Source of the DNA: FEN-1297 sp964618785
GTDB lineage: Bacteria > Bacteroidota > Ignavibacteria > Ignavibacteriales > Ignavibacteriaceae
Assembly: GCA_964618785.1 (NCBI GenBank)
Contig: CAZUCY010000002.1
Span: 37,627 to 101,626 of the forward strand
Length of the DNA: 64,000 nt
Reading direction: 5' to 3'
The position numbers and the translations under genes were made by a program. Position 1 is the stretch's first letter; every line of letters begins with the position of its first letter. A model generated the notes under the pieces. That model saw only the letters and a list, made by a program, of their open reading frames with translations, ran no database searches and was not told where the DNA came from. This document shows, piece after piece, positions 36,182 through 45,199 of this stretch.

Positions 36182-37675
36182 ATGGTTGATAACAAAATAA
36201 ATGGACCGGTTTTGTTAATAGGGCTTACTTTAATTTTTATAATTATATTGTCGCATTTTTTAAACGGCATTACAATTTTCGGGTATACGGTAAAATCGGT
36301 CGATTTATTTTCTGATGTTAAGCCTGATTCACTTATAAGCTTAAACTCTAATCAGTTTAAACAAAAAGAAATTTTCCGCATTCCGGATAGCAAAAATAGT
36401 ATTGCAATTAATTCTGTGCATGATCAAAATTTTAATAGTTCTCCTATTACTGCAAGTGTCTCTTATGGTTTGATAAGTCATATCTTGAACAATGATAATT
36501 CTATTGAAAGTAATCCGGAATTTGTGTCACAGGCTCAAGTCTCGCAGGTGCAGGGGGTTCCTAATACAAATGTTCAGATTGAGGGTAATGTTGACCAGAT
36601 GAAATACTTCTTTGAAGCATTAAAGAATTCAAAGAACAGCCATGTAAGAATTGCCCATTACGGTGATTCCGGTGTCGAAGGCGATGCTATTACTGCCGAT
36701 ATAAGAAAGACAATGCAGAGAGAATTCGGCGGAAAGGGCGTAGGATATTTATCAATTACTTCACAGGATATAACTTTCAGGATTACTACAAAACATTCAT
36801 TTTCAGATAACTGGAAAACAGTTTCCGTTTTGACTGCAAACCCGCAGAATTTGCCGCTTGGTATTAGCGGTTTCGTTTCAGTGCCCCAGGGTTCAAGCTG
36901 GGTAAGCTATGAAACAACTGCCTGGGATTCACAGCTTAAATATTTCAGCACTGCGCGGTTATTTTACAGCAATGCAAAAAATTCTTCCATCAGGTATTCT
37001 TTTAACAACGGTCCTGAGCAAAGTGCAGGCTTAAAAACTGGTAATGATATTAAGGAAATAACTCTTTCAGCGCCCGGCGGCAGCGCATCAAATATAAAGA
37101 TTTCATCTACTATGGCAGACCAGGCTTATTTTTATGGGGTCAGTTTGGAAGCCGGCAACGGTGTTTATGTGGATAATTTCCCGTGGAGAGGGAATACGGG
37201 CCTCGGATTTTTAAATGTGTCTGAATCTTCATTCAAGCAATTTGATAGGTTGATGAATTATAAGTTATTTATTTTAATGTTCGGCGGTAATGAAGCCAGC
37301 TTTAGCTCTCAGGATAATACATGGTATGCAAACCAGATGGTTAAAGTAATAAACAATTTGAAAGCTGCTTTCCCGCAATCAAGCTTTTTATTAATCACAG
37401 TCGCTGACAAAAGCGTTAAAAAGGGTAGTAAATTCGTAACTGACCCTAATATTCCGCTGCTTATAAAAGTTCAGCAGGGGATAGCCGCACGCACCGGTAT
37501 TGCTTACTGGAATTTGTTTGAAGCGATGGGTGGTACAAATGCTATGGAATCTTGGGTTAAGGCAAACCCGCCTCTGGCTTTGATGGATTATACACATTCT
37601 ACCTGGCAAGGCTATACCCGTATCGGGCAAATGATTGCAAAAGCCATTTTAAATGCTTATAAGAATTATAAATAA
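36182..37675 (+). CDS. membrane-anchored SGNH hydrolase-like protein, DltD/AlgX-type acyltransferase candidate
   Basis: A signal anchor (residues about 9-27) is followed by a linker and an SGNH hydrolase fold. HYGDSGVEGDAIT contains the catalytic Ser block, LMFGGNEASF the Asn block and LMDYTHSTWQGYTRIG the Asp-x-x-His block, so the full triad appears intact. The two in-frame ATGs are 36167 and 36182. The first sits on the AAGGA site, so I use the second. In Dlt and alginate systems an SGNH protein outside the membrane moves an acyl group from the MBOAT partner to the polymer. Here an acyl carrier protein gene follows 27 bases later and an MBOAT gene after that, which strongly supports such a role. 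The acceptor polymer is unknown. Confidence 0.82.
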   Translation: MVDNKINGPVLLIGLTLIFIIILSHFLNGITIFGYTVKSVDLFSDVKPDSLISLNSNQFKQKEIFRIPDSKNSIAINSVHDQNFNSSPITASVSYGLISHILNNDNSIESNPEFVSQAQVSQVQGVPNTNVQIEGNVDQMKYFFEALKNSKNSHVRIAHYGDSGVEGDAITADIRKTMQREFGGKGVGYLSITSQDITFRITTKHSFSDNWKTVSVLTANPQNLPLGISGFVSVPQGSSWVSYETTAWDSQLKYFSTARLFYSNAKNSSIRYSFNNGPEQSAGLKTGNDIKEITLSAPGGSASNIKISSTMADQAYFYGVSLEAGNGVYVDNFPWRGNTGLGFLNVSESSFKQFDRLMNYKLFILMFGGNEASFSSQDNTWYANQMVKVINNLKAAFPQSSFLLITVADKSVKKGSKFVTDPNIPLLIKVQQGIAARTGIAYWNLFEAMGGTNAMESWVKANPPLALMDYTHSTWQGYTRIGQMIAKAILNAYKNYK

Positions 37676-37702
37676 TAATTATTAAAAAATTAAGGAAATA
37701 AA

Positions 37703-37936
37703 ATGTTATCCGACAGACTGAAAAATATAATTCAAAAAGAATTGAATTTGGCAAGTTTTGATTTTAATGAAAATACAGCCGCAAATCAGGTGCCCGGATG
37801 GGATTCGTTCAGTCATATTAATATAATACTTGCAATTGAAAAAGAATATAATATTCATTTTAAAGGGTTGGAAATTTTAAAGGTTAAAAATCTTGGAGAT
37901 CTTCAAAAGCTTATTGATTCTAAACCTCAAATTTGA
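37703..37936 (+). CDS. acyl carrier protein (DltC-like position)
   Basis: A 77-residue carrier protein with GWDSFSHINIIL, where the Ser would carry phosphopantetheine. The helix pattern (IQKELNLAS, then IEKEYNIHFKGLEILKVKNLGDLQKLI) is that of a four-helix ACP. TTAAGGAAATAAA gives a good ribosome site. It lies between the SGNH and MBOAT genes, like DltC between its partners, so it probably delivers an activated acyl or aminoacyl group to the MBOAT. No activating enzyme is adjacent. Two stand-alone adenylation enzymes and an AMP ligase occur 9-16 kb downstream. It may use one of those or acyl groups from fatty acid synthesis. Confidence 0.87.
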   Translation: MLSDRLKNIIQKELNLASFDFNENTAANQVPGWDSFSHINIILAIEKEYNIHFKGLEILKVKNLGDLQKLIDSKPQI

Positions 37937-38009
37937 TTTACTTCTCTTTTGGGTAATAAGAATAAAAAAATATTAATAAATTAAATTATTACAATTTTAA
38001 GTGGCAAGA

Positions 38010-39512
38010 ATGTTTTCTTATATAGACTTTCATAAACTCTTACAGCTTTTTGTATATGATCCGCAGGATCATCTGTACTTCAGCACAAGTTTTTTCCTTT
38101 GTCTGTTTTTTGTGGTGCTCATCTTTTACAGGCTGTTTGCAAAAAGTAAAAATGCGAAAATTTATACTATCATATTCTTTTCACTTTTCTTTTATTATAA
38201 AAATTCGGGTTATTTTTTTCTGCTTTTATTCTTAACGACTTTCCTGAATTTTTATTTCGGCAACTTGCTGTTTAAAACTAAATCGCAGTCATTTAAGAAA
38301 TTTTTATTCCTCGTTGCTCTTATAATTGATTTGGGACTTCTGGGTTATTTCAAGTATACAAATTTCTTTATTCAAATCTTAAATGATATCCATTCGGGCA
38401 ATCTGCAGCCGCTGGATATCCTGCTGCCCGTCGGTATTTCTTTTTATACCTTCAAGGCAATGAGTTATGTAATTGAACTTTATATCGGCTCTATGGAACC
38501 CACTGATAATTTACGTGACTTTTGCCTTTATATGTTTTTCTTTCCTAACATTCTTGCCGGTCCTATTGACAGAGCGAGAAATTTCCTGCCCCAGATCCAA
38601 AATGATGAAGTCATTATAACAAAAGAAGACATAGGACGTGCTGTATTTCTTATTATATGCGGCTTGTTTAAGAAAAATGTAATAGCGGATTATATCGGGC
38701 TTAATTTTGTGGACCGTGTTTTCCAGGTTCCGCTTAGATTTACCGGAATTGAAAATCTGTTAGCCACATATTCTTATGCTCTCCAGATTTATTGCGATTT
38801 TTCCGGCTATACTGATATTGCTATCGGTATTGCTTTGCTGCTCGGTTATAAATTAATGGATAATTTTAATGTGCCGTTTATTGCCACAAGCATCGCTGAT
38901 TACTGGAGACGATGGCATATTTCTCTTTCTACTTGGCTTCTGGATTATATGTTCAAACCCCTGCAAATGAGCTTTAGAAGAATGCGGGTATACGGAAGCG
39001 CGATCGCTATATTCTTAACTTTTATAGCTGTAGGATTATGGCATGGCGCAAACTGGACTTACGTTGTTTTCGGACTTATTCACAGTACATTTCTTGCAGT
39101 TTCACTTTTAACTATAAAATACAGAAAAGCCTTTTACGATAAGGTAGGCTTAAGTGGTACAAAGTTTCTAAAAGTCTTTCAGATTTTAATTACATTTCAT
39201 CTTATGTTGATTGGCGCTGTTGTCTTCCGTTCGGACTCGCTTCAAACGGCTTACAATGTATTCCATCAAATATTTACTTTCTTCCACGGCGCGGTATTTT
39301 TTCAGTGGATAATCGGTTACCAAAAAGTATTTGTACTCGTTTTACTTGGTTACACTCTTCATTTTATTCCAAAATCACTTGATAATAAAATACAAGGTTT
39401 GCTGACTAAATCTCCGCTTGTAGTTCAGGCGCTTCTGCTTGCAATAATGATAATTATTGTTGTTCAGGTAGAGTCCGCGCAGTTGCAGCCATTTATTTAT
39501 TTTAATTTTTAA
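38010..39512 (+). CDS. MBOAT-family membrane O-acyltransferase (DltB/AlgI-like)
   Basis: A polytopic membrane protein of about 500 residues. The MBOAT core is clear: LLPVGISFYTFKAMSYVIELY, FFPNILAGPIDRARNFLPQI, YCDFSGYTDIAIGIALLLGY, DYWRRWHISLSTWLLDYMF and GLWHGANWTYVVFGLIHS, which holds the catalytic His. These proteins pass an acyl group from a cytoplasmic donor across the membrane to modify an envelope polymer. The protein ends in PFIYFNF. As I recall, a C-terminal F-x-Y-x-x-F motif in DltX or in MBOAT tails carries the acyl group on its Tyr, so this tail is notable. Start may be GTG 38001 or ATG 38010. It ends the SGNH-ACP-MBOAT operon. Confidence 0.93.
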   Translation: MFSYIDFHKLLQLFVYDPQDHLYFSTSFFLCLFFVVLIFYRLFAKSKNAKIYTIIFFSLFFYYKNSGYFFLLLFLTTFLNFYFGNLLFKTKSQSFKKFLFLVALIIDLGLLGYFKYTNFFIQILNDIHSGNLQPLDILLPVGISFYTFKAMSYVIELYIGSMEPTDNLRDFCLYMFFFPNILAGPIDRARNFLPQIQNDEVIITKEDIGRAVFLIICGLFKKNVIADYIGLNFVDRVFQVPLRFTGIENLLATYSYALQIYCDFSGYTDIAIGIALLLGYKLMDNFNVPFIATSIADYWRRWHISLSTWLLDYMFKPLQMSFRRMRVYGSAIAIFLTFIAVGLWHGANWTYVVFGLIHSTFLAVSLLTIKYRKAFYDKVGLSGTKFLKVFQILITFHLMLIGAVVFRSDSLQTAYNVFHQIFTFFHGAVFFQWIIGYQKVFVLVLLGYTLHFIPKSLDNKIQGLLTKSPLVVQALLLAIMIIIVVQVESAQLQPFIYFNF

Positions 39513-39790
39513 CTGAAAGTGAATTAACCAGGGGTTCTATAAATCTCATTTTATTTAAAATAAAATAATTTGTTGTCTGTCTATATATATATTTGGAAAC
39601 GGTTTGGAATAAAATAAGTTTGAAACCTTTTAAAAAACGGTAATCAATCCAATTGATGATATCCTTATTTTTAAGTAACTTAAAGTAAAAAGATATTGTA
39701 TTGCTGTCTTAGTTAATTATTTATGAAATCGGTCCAGATATAATCGCAAAGTTAGACAAAGAGCGATTTTTGAATGGGGTGAGATGTTTT

Positions 39791-40888
39791 ATGTCTCTAA
39801 AAATAGATTATTTAATAGTAGGCTCGGGATTAACAGGAGGAACAATTGCACGTTTACTCCACGATAAGGGACGTGAAGTATTAATTATAGACAAGCGTAA
39901 TCATAATGGAGGAAATGTTTATGACCATTATCATCCTTCAGGAATAAGAATTCACACTTATGGCCCGCATTATTTTAGAACAAACTCGTTCAGTCTATGG
40001 AATTTTGTAAACCGGTTTTCTGCTTTTTATAAATACGAAGCATTAGTAAAATCCTTTGTTGATGGAGAGTTTGAAAATTGGCCTATTGCCGGAAGTTATA
40101 TAAAAAAAACAATAGGGCATAATTGGGAAGCTCCTTTCAAGGGAGAAGCTGCAAATTTTGAAGAAGCTTCATTAAAAATTATGCCTAAATTAATCTATGA
40201 AAAATTTGTAAAAGGATATACTGAAAAACAATGGGGTATTGAAGCTAAAAAACTTGATGCCGGTCTTGCAAAAAGATTTGATGTCAGAGAAGATGATGAA
40301 CCTAAGTTAATGCGTCATAAATACCAGGGAATACCTGTAAATGGGTACTCCGAATTTATGAAAAATTTAATTAAAGGCATCCCTTTGATTCTTAACTTAG
40401 ACTATTTGCAAAACAGGGATATGTTTGACGTAAAGAAGTTATTAATTTTTAGCGGTCCAATTGATGAGTTCTATAATTTTGAGTATGGAAAACTTAAGTA
40501 CAGGGGACAAAGAAGGGTGCATTCATATTTAGATAATATGGATTTTTATCTGCCCTGCGGGCAGGTTAATTATTCATCGCTGGAGCAGGGAGAACATATC
40601 CGTATTCTTGAATGGAAACATATGCTTCCCCAAGAATATCAGAATAAAATAAATGGAACCGTAATCACAAAAGAGATACCCTTTACTCCTACAGATTCAA
40701 ATGATTATGAGTACCCATTCCCGGACAGTAAAAATCAGTTTCTTTATAAAAAATACGAGAAGAAGGCTTTAGTAGATTCAAAGCTTTTAATATGCGGCAG
40801 ACTTGGGGAATATAAATATTATGATATGGATCAGGCAATAGGCAGGGCTATCAGCCTTGTAAATAAAATAGTTGAAGGAACGATATGA
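39791..40888 (+). CDS. glf: UDP-galactopyranose mutase
   Basis: A flavoenzyme that converts UDP-galactopyranose to UDP-galactofuranose, the donor for galactofuranose-containing surface glycans. The FAD site is at the N-terminus (YLIVGSGLTGGTIARLL, then IDKRNHNGGNVYDH), followed by the family blocks THTYGPHYFRT-like (IHTYGPHYFRTNS), KGYTEKQWG and YKYYDMDQAIGRAI near the end. About 365 residues is normal. The frame opens at TTG 39770, but ATG 39791 follows GGGGTGAG at a fitting distance. It overlaps the next gene, a glycosyltransferase, by four bases (ATGA), so both are translated together. Galactofuranose is therefore likely part of the glycan built or decorated here. Confidence 0.94.
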   Translation: MSLKIDYLIVGSGLTGGTIARLLHDKGREVLIIDKRNHNGGNVYDHYHPSGIRIHTYGPHYFRTNSFSLWNFVNRFSAFYKYEALVKSFVDGEFENWPIAGSYIKKTIGHNWEAPFKGEAANFEEASLKIMPKLIYEKFVKGYTEKQWGIEAKKLDAGLAKRFDVREDDEPKLMRHKYQGIPVNGYSEFMKNLIKGIPLILNLDYLQNRDMFDVKKLLIFSGPIDEFYNFEYGKLKYRGQRRVHSYLDNMDFYLPCGQVNYSSLEQGEHIRILEWKHMLPQEYQNKINGTVITKEIPFTPTDSNDYEYPFPDSKNQFLYKKYEKKALVDSKLLICGRLGEYKYYDMDQAIGRAISLVNKIVEGTI

Positions 40889-43047
40889 AACATAAGGATG
40901 TAACGGTTTTAATTTATCTCCATAATAATATCGACACAATTGAAGCATGCCTCAATTCAGTAATTAATATGTCAAAACAAGTTATTAAAGAAATTATTGT
41001 AATAGACGACGGTTCAATGGATAGCAGCCCTGAATTGTTAACTAGTTTTAGCCGGATTAAAATAATTAAACATGAGTTTTTAGGAATTGCGAAATCAATT
41101 AATTTACAGTTGACTAATATTGGGGATAATGACTTAGTAAGAATAAACGCTAATGTAGTTATAAAAACTGAAAACTGGCTTGAACAATTACAAAATACTG
41201 CTTATGAAAATGAAGAAATAGGTATAGTTGGTGTACGTCTTGTATCAGCCGATAACAGGATTGAAACAGATGGAAGAAGTTTTATAAACGGTTTAGGGTA
41301 CGCAGAGAGATTTGTAAATATCAATGAATTTAAGTTGAACCAAGGTTGTAAACAGCAAATAATAGAAGTCGATTCGGTAAGCAGCGCATTGTCCTATTAT
41401 AAAAATGACGTGGTAAAAAGAGTCGGAAATTTCGACGAAAATTACTTCCCATTATTTACTGAAGATGATGATTATTGTATCTCTGCAAGAAATAAAAATT
41501 TTTCTGTAGCTGCGAACTCTTTTATTCAGGCTTTTCATTTCATCCCGTCTAATATTCAGTCGGATTTCTCCCTTACAGGTGATAATGAGAAAATTGTAAC
41601 GGCTCTTACAGATAGCATCAGATTTATTCAGGAAGAACATTTTAAGTATTGGGGAAAAAAGTGGTTATGGGATTTAAAATATCCCGATTTAGACCTAATA
41701 AGAAAACTTTACGGCAGTACAAAAATATGCTGGAATATTGGTGAAAAATTAAAATTCTGTTCCGGCGAAGAATTCCCTTCGGTTGATTTATGTATAGTTA
41801 CCTGGAATAATCTTTCATTATTGAAAAGAATGATGAAAAGTCTTACTTCAACAGAATATCCAAAAGAGAAAATTAATGTTTATATAACCGATAACGGAAG
41901 CAATGACGGCACTGTAGAATACTTAAAAGATTTAAATAAAGAATTTATTTTTAAAGTTCATCCTGAATTTCTTCCGATTAATAGCGGTGTGGTATACGGT
42001 TTAAACCTTGCAATTATAAAAGGGAAAGGAGAATTGGTTGCACGCTTAGATGATGATATTGTTCTTCCTTTTAATTGGCTGAAAGACCTGGTAAAGGTAA
42101 TGTTAAAAAGACCATATTGCGGTATGATATGTCCGAAAGTTTTAAATGACAATTCCTTTCATTCAATTCAAAGTGCTGATTTTGTCGCATTTCCTTCAAT
42201 ATCAGCGCACGAAAATGAAGTCGATACCGGCCAGGTAGATTATTTGAGTAAAGCTTCAAATCTTCGGGGCAGTTGTAATCTTTACCGGAGGGATGTATTC
42301 TATAATTGTGGATTATTTGATATTCGGTTCAGTCCAAGCCAATATGATGATCTCGATCATCAGATAGCAGTCTTGGCAAGGGGTTATGAAATAATATATA
42401 ATGGGTATGTTAATGTCATTCATAAGCTTAACAGCGGTCTTGATAAATCTGATGACGGATTAAGCAGCTTTCGGGGTAATCAATTAAAACTTTTCGGGAA
42501 ATGGGGAATTAAAATATATGAAATACTCGATAAGTCTATTGAATTATCCTATGAAGGAAGAAAAATTGATATAAATAAACATGTCTCCTATCCGTTAAAG
42601 GCAGGGGAGGATATTAATTTTTCATTAAATAAAGATTTTTGTATTTCTGCCGAAGGTCTGATCAATTTTAAGCAGAACATGCAAAATGATTTCAATCATT
42701 TCATTGAATCGCTTCTTAACAATGCAATAAATCAATTTAAATCGAATTCTCTGATAAAAGCATTATCAATTTTACATATAACACTTAACTTTGATCCTTC
42801 AAGAATTTCTACTATTTTATTCCTTTATATAGTTTATTTCCGGATGGGAGATGTTGAAATGGCGAGTCATTTTAAATATTTGCTGGGGATTTTAAATAAA
42901 AAAAATATCGCCAAGCTGAATTTGCAAAACGCATTTTATAAAGACAATTACTTTAATAAAGTTATATCCCATTTGAATTTAAACTCTGGAAAATCTGATT
43001 TAGAAGAAATTATGAAACAATTGATAATTGAAATTAATTTGATTTAG
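40885..43047 (+). CDS. glycosyltransferase with two GT2 domains and helical C-terminus
   Basis: The ATG overlaps the stop of glf (ATGA). Two GT-A fold domains lie in tandem. The first (about residues 5-235) has VTVLIYLHNNIDTIEACLNS and EIIVIDDGSMDSS, but where a DxD metal motif is expected it reads RINANVVIK, so it may be weakly active or structural. It does keep a FTEDDDYC acid block. The second (about 298-520) has VDLCIVTWNNLSLLKRMM, VYITDNGSNDGT and a proper RLDDDIV. The last 180 residues are helical and TPR-like. Coupling to glf suggests that it adds galactofuranose or extends a galactofuranose-containing chain, perhaps as a bifunctional polymerase. That assignment is inferred from the neighbour. 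Confidence 0.85.
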   Translation: MKHKDVTVLIYLHNNIDTIEACLNSVINMSKQVIKEIIVIDDGSMDSSPELLTSFSRIKIIKHEFLGIAKSINLQLTNIGDNDLVRINANVVIKTENWLEQLQNTAYENEEIGIVGVRLVSADNRIETDGRSFINGLGYAERFVNINEFKLNQGCKQQIIEVDSVSSALSYYKNDVVKRVGNFDENYFPLFTEDDDYCISARNKNFSVAANSFIQAFHFIPSNIQSDFSLTGDNEKIVTALTDSIRFIQEEHFKYWGKKWLWDLKYPDLDLIRKLYGSTKICWNIGEKLKFCSGEEFPSVDLCIVTWNNLSLLKRMMKSLTSTEYPKEKINVYITDNGSNDGTVEYLKDLNKEFIFKVHPEFLPINSGVVYGLNLAIIKGKGELVARLDDDIVLPFNWLKDLVKVMLKRPYCGMICPKVLNDNSFHSIQSADFVAFPSISAHENEVDTGQVDYLSKASNLRGSCNLYRRDVFYNCGLFDIRFSPSQYDDLDHQIAVLARGYEIIYNGYVNVIHKLNSGLDKSDDGLSSFRGNQLKLFGKWGIKIYEILDKSIELSYEGRKIDINKHVSYPLKAGEDINFSLNKDFCISAEGLINFKQNMQNDFNHFIESLLNNAINQFKSNSLIKALSILHITLNFDPSRISTILFLYIVYFRMGDVEMASHFKYLLGILNKKNIAKLNLQNAFYKDNYFNKVISHLNLNSGKSDLEEIMKQLIIEINLI

Positions 43048-43556
43048 CGATATTGATTCCTATGCTTTTATTTAAAGGCAAATATTGAAGTGCAATTTTT
43101 CTAAACCCCTTTAGCTGTTATAATATGTTGGAAAACAACACTCAACAAAATAATTAGGAAACACGAAGCGATGACACCATGCTGCCCAATTTATGCACAT
43201 TCACGCATTTGTCGGTATTCTAAAGAAAGGATAATATTGGGAAATCTTTAAAGTAAGTAAAATAAAAGGGAAGAGACCTGGCATGTCCAGTATCTTTTGT
43301 ATTTCGTTTTAACGCCCGAATGTACATCTAAAAATGGCTATTATTAGCCAACTCATATATCAAATCTAAAATTTTAATCCAAAAGTTGAAAAATTAAAAG
43401 AACAAGTCTCTTAATTTAATTTAGCACTATGTGCATAATAATGAATTCCTTAATTTTACTAAACGTTCATCTTTTCAGAAATAGCTTAATTATCACTTGT
43501 GTATTTAAATAATTTCTTTAATTTTAATACGCCAAAATAACAGGGAATTATTTTTT
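43048..43556. other. intergenic region with short hairpins, no gene seen
   Basis: About 500 bases between the glycosyltransferase and a small STAS-like gene. TGGCTATTATTAGCCA (43335-43350) is a 5-bp stem with a 6-base loop. No T tract follows it. No frame on either strand looked coding. Confidence 0.3.
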
Positions 43557-43931
43557 ATGTTTAAAATTAAAAATGATATAGAAAAAAACAGGTTATATAT
43601 TACCCTTAGCGGAATTTTCCCCGTTTCCGAAGCTAAAAAGGCTAAGGAATGCATTCAAAATGAAATAGATGAATTACAGCCAAATTTTGATGTTATAAAT
43701 GACATTTCACAATTCATTCACGGACAGGAAGAAGGAGGGAAAATCCTACAGGAAATTATGCTGCTTTTGATTGATAAAAAAGTTAATAAGATTGTTAGGA
43801 TAGTTGGACCTTCTAAAACAGGATTAATTCAATTTGCTAATTATACATTGCCTATTGAATCATACAATCTCAAATATGTACCGACATTGAAGGAAGCTGA
43901 AAAATTTCTTAACGAAAAGGATGCCTATTAA
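43557..43931 (+). CDS. small cytoplasmic protein, STAS-like
   Basis: A soluble 124-residue protein: FKIKNDIEKNRLYITLSGIFPVSEA begins with two strands, and FDVINDISQFIHG is followed by a long helix, then IVRIVGPSKTG and a C-terminal helix (TLKEAEKFLNEKD). This strand-helix pattern resembles STAS or SpoIIAA-like domains, which act in regulation by protein contact. No phospho-acceptor Ser/Thr can be assigned with certainty. Function is unknown. It converges with the LuxC-like gene (21 bases apart) and has no operon partner. Confidence 0.55.
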   Translation: MFKIKNDIEKNRLYITLSGIFPVSEAKKAKECIQNEIDELQPNFDVINDISQFIHGQEEGGKILQEIMLLLIDKKVNKIVRIVGPSKTGLIQFANYTLPIESYNLKYVPTLKEAEKFLNEKDAY

Positions 43932-43952
43932 GGCTCATTTTTAATGTAAGTT

Positions 43953-45197
43953 TCACATAATTATATGCACTCGTTTACTAAGCTCATTAAGGAGAGAGTA
44001 TCCATCCCAAACAGGCGCAAAGTTTAACGCTTGTCCGACGGGAACAATTCTATCAATGCCGGCACCGTTTACCTTTATAACAAATTCATTTAATTCTTTT
44101 TTATCGAAACCGAAGTATGTCAATGTTTGGTCTTTCCGGCTTACAAGCAGGGCTAGGTCTGTAAGATCATTTATAAAGCATTCAAAGAAAAATCCGCCTC
44201 CGCAAGATTCTCTGAATTCATTTATCCCGGCTTTATCAACTCTTAAAATAGCAGGTTTTCCGGTGTTGGGCAATGCAGGTTTTACCGAAGCATGTGTCTT
44301 GGAAATTGACTCGTACATATAAACAAGCTTCTCCATTGCTATATCAATTGTATCTGATTTGGCTTTCCGCTTTAACTCAGATTCAAGAAATTGCCGGAAT
44401 GAAGCGCTTGCGTGTTCGTTTTCTTCTTGTAAGCCTGTAAAGAGAATAAACCTTGGCGAAGAACATGCCATTTGATCGAACCAGTATGCATCGTTATAAA
44501 AACAATTTGCGAGCTTGGCTTTACATTCATAATTTAATGTATTGTAGACGGAAGATTTTATGGCAGAGTATGAAAATTTATCTGCGAAGGAAATATCTTT
44601 TGTTACAGGTTTTGTTTGCAGCAGCCGGATATTATTTACAGTTTCATCGCCGCCCCATAAAACTCTTATATCGGAGCGGAGTGAAATAAACCGGTTGATG
44701 GTTTCCTCCCTCGGGTAAGTTAACAAAATGTTCCGCTGTGCAATTGATTCCATCCTTTCATCTTTTAATACTTCTCTTATGGCAGAAAAAAGCAACTCCA
44801 GCTGTGGATTAATATTTTGAGAAACCCTTACTATATTTATATTCCCTACAAGCAGCGAGAGTGCCCATGAGTATAAGAATATACTATCCACATTGGAAGG
44901 TGCAATATGAAAAGCTATACCACGCGGTACTATTATTTCGGAATCACTCACTTCTTTTTTGAATGAATCCGCAATAGTTACAATGTTTGACTTTCTTAAC
45001 CAATGAGCTAGCGCTACAAGTTCCGGGTACCCTTTTATTTCTTTTGTCTTAAGAATATTTTTAGACAAAACTGAAAGAAATTCAATGCTTAGCGAATAAA
45101 AAGAAGGGAGAGGTTTTTGTGAAAGGAAATTATCATTAATAATGTTTTCAACTTCAGAATTGAGAATGTTTATAGGCGCAAAGACGGTTATGCTCAT
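43953..45197 (-). CDS. LuxC-like acyl-CoA/acyl-protein reductase
   Basis: Related to LuxC, the NADPH-dependent reductase that turns an enzyme-bound acyl group into an aldehyde. IIVPRGIAFHIAPSNVDSIFLYSWALSLLVGN is the conserved block, of which PRG-x-x-x-H-IAPSNV is diagnostic. FDQMACSSPRFILF carries the probable acyl-accepting Cys. At 414 residues it is shorter than LuxC of luminous bacteria. It is the last gene of a five-gene unit on the minus strand (ACP, SDR, AMP ligase, LuxE, LuxC), only 2 bases after LuxE. No luxA or luxB is present, so light production is excluded on this evidence. Similar luxC/luxE pairs occur in O-antigen loci, where they serve synthesis of acyl side groups. Confidence 0.85.
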   Translation of the reverse strand: MSITVFAPINILNSEVENIINDNFLSQKPLPSFYSLSIEFLSVLSKNILKTKEIKGYPELVALAHWLRKSNIVTIADSFKKEVSDSEIIVPRGIAFHIAPSNVDSIFLYSWALSLLVGNINIVRVSQNINPQLELLFSAIREVLKDERMESIAQRNILLTYPREETINRFISLRSDIRVLWGGDETVNNIRLLQTKPVTKDISFADKFSYSAIKSSVYNTLNYECKAKLANCFYNDAYWFDQMACSSPRFILFTGLQEENEHASASFRQFLESELKRKAKSDTIDIAMEKLVYMYESISKTHASVKPALPNTGKPAILRVDKAGINEFRESCGGGFFFECFINDLTDLALLVSRKDQTLTYFGFDKKELNEFVIKVNGAGIDRIVPVGQALNFAPVWDGYSLLNELSKRVHIIM

Positions 45198-45199
45198 AA

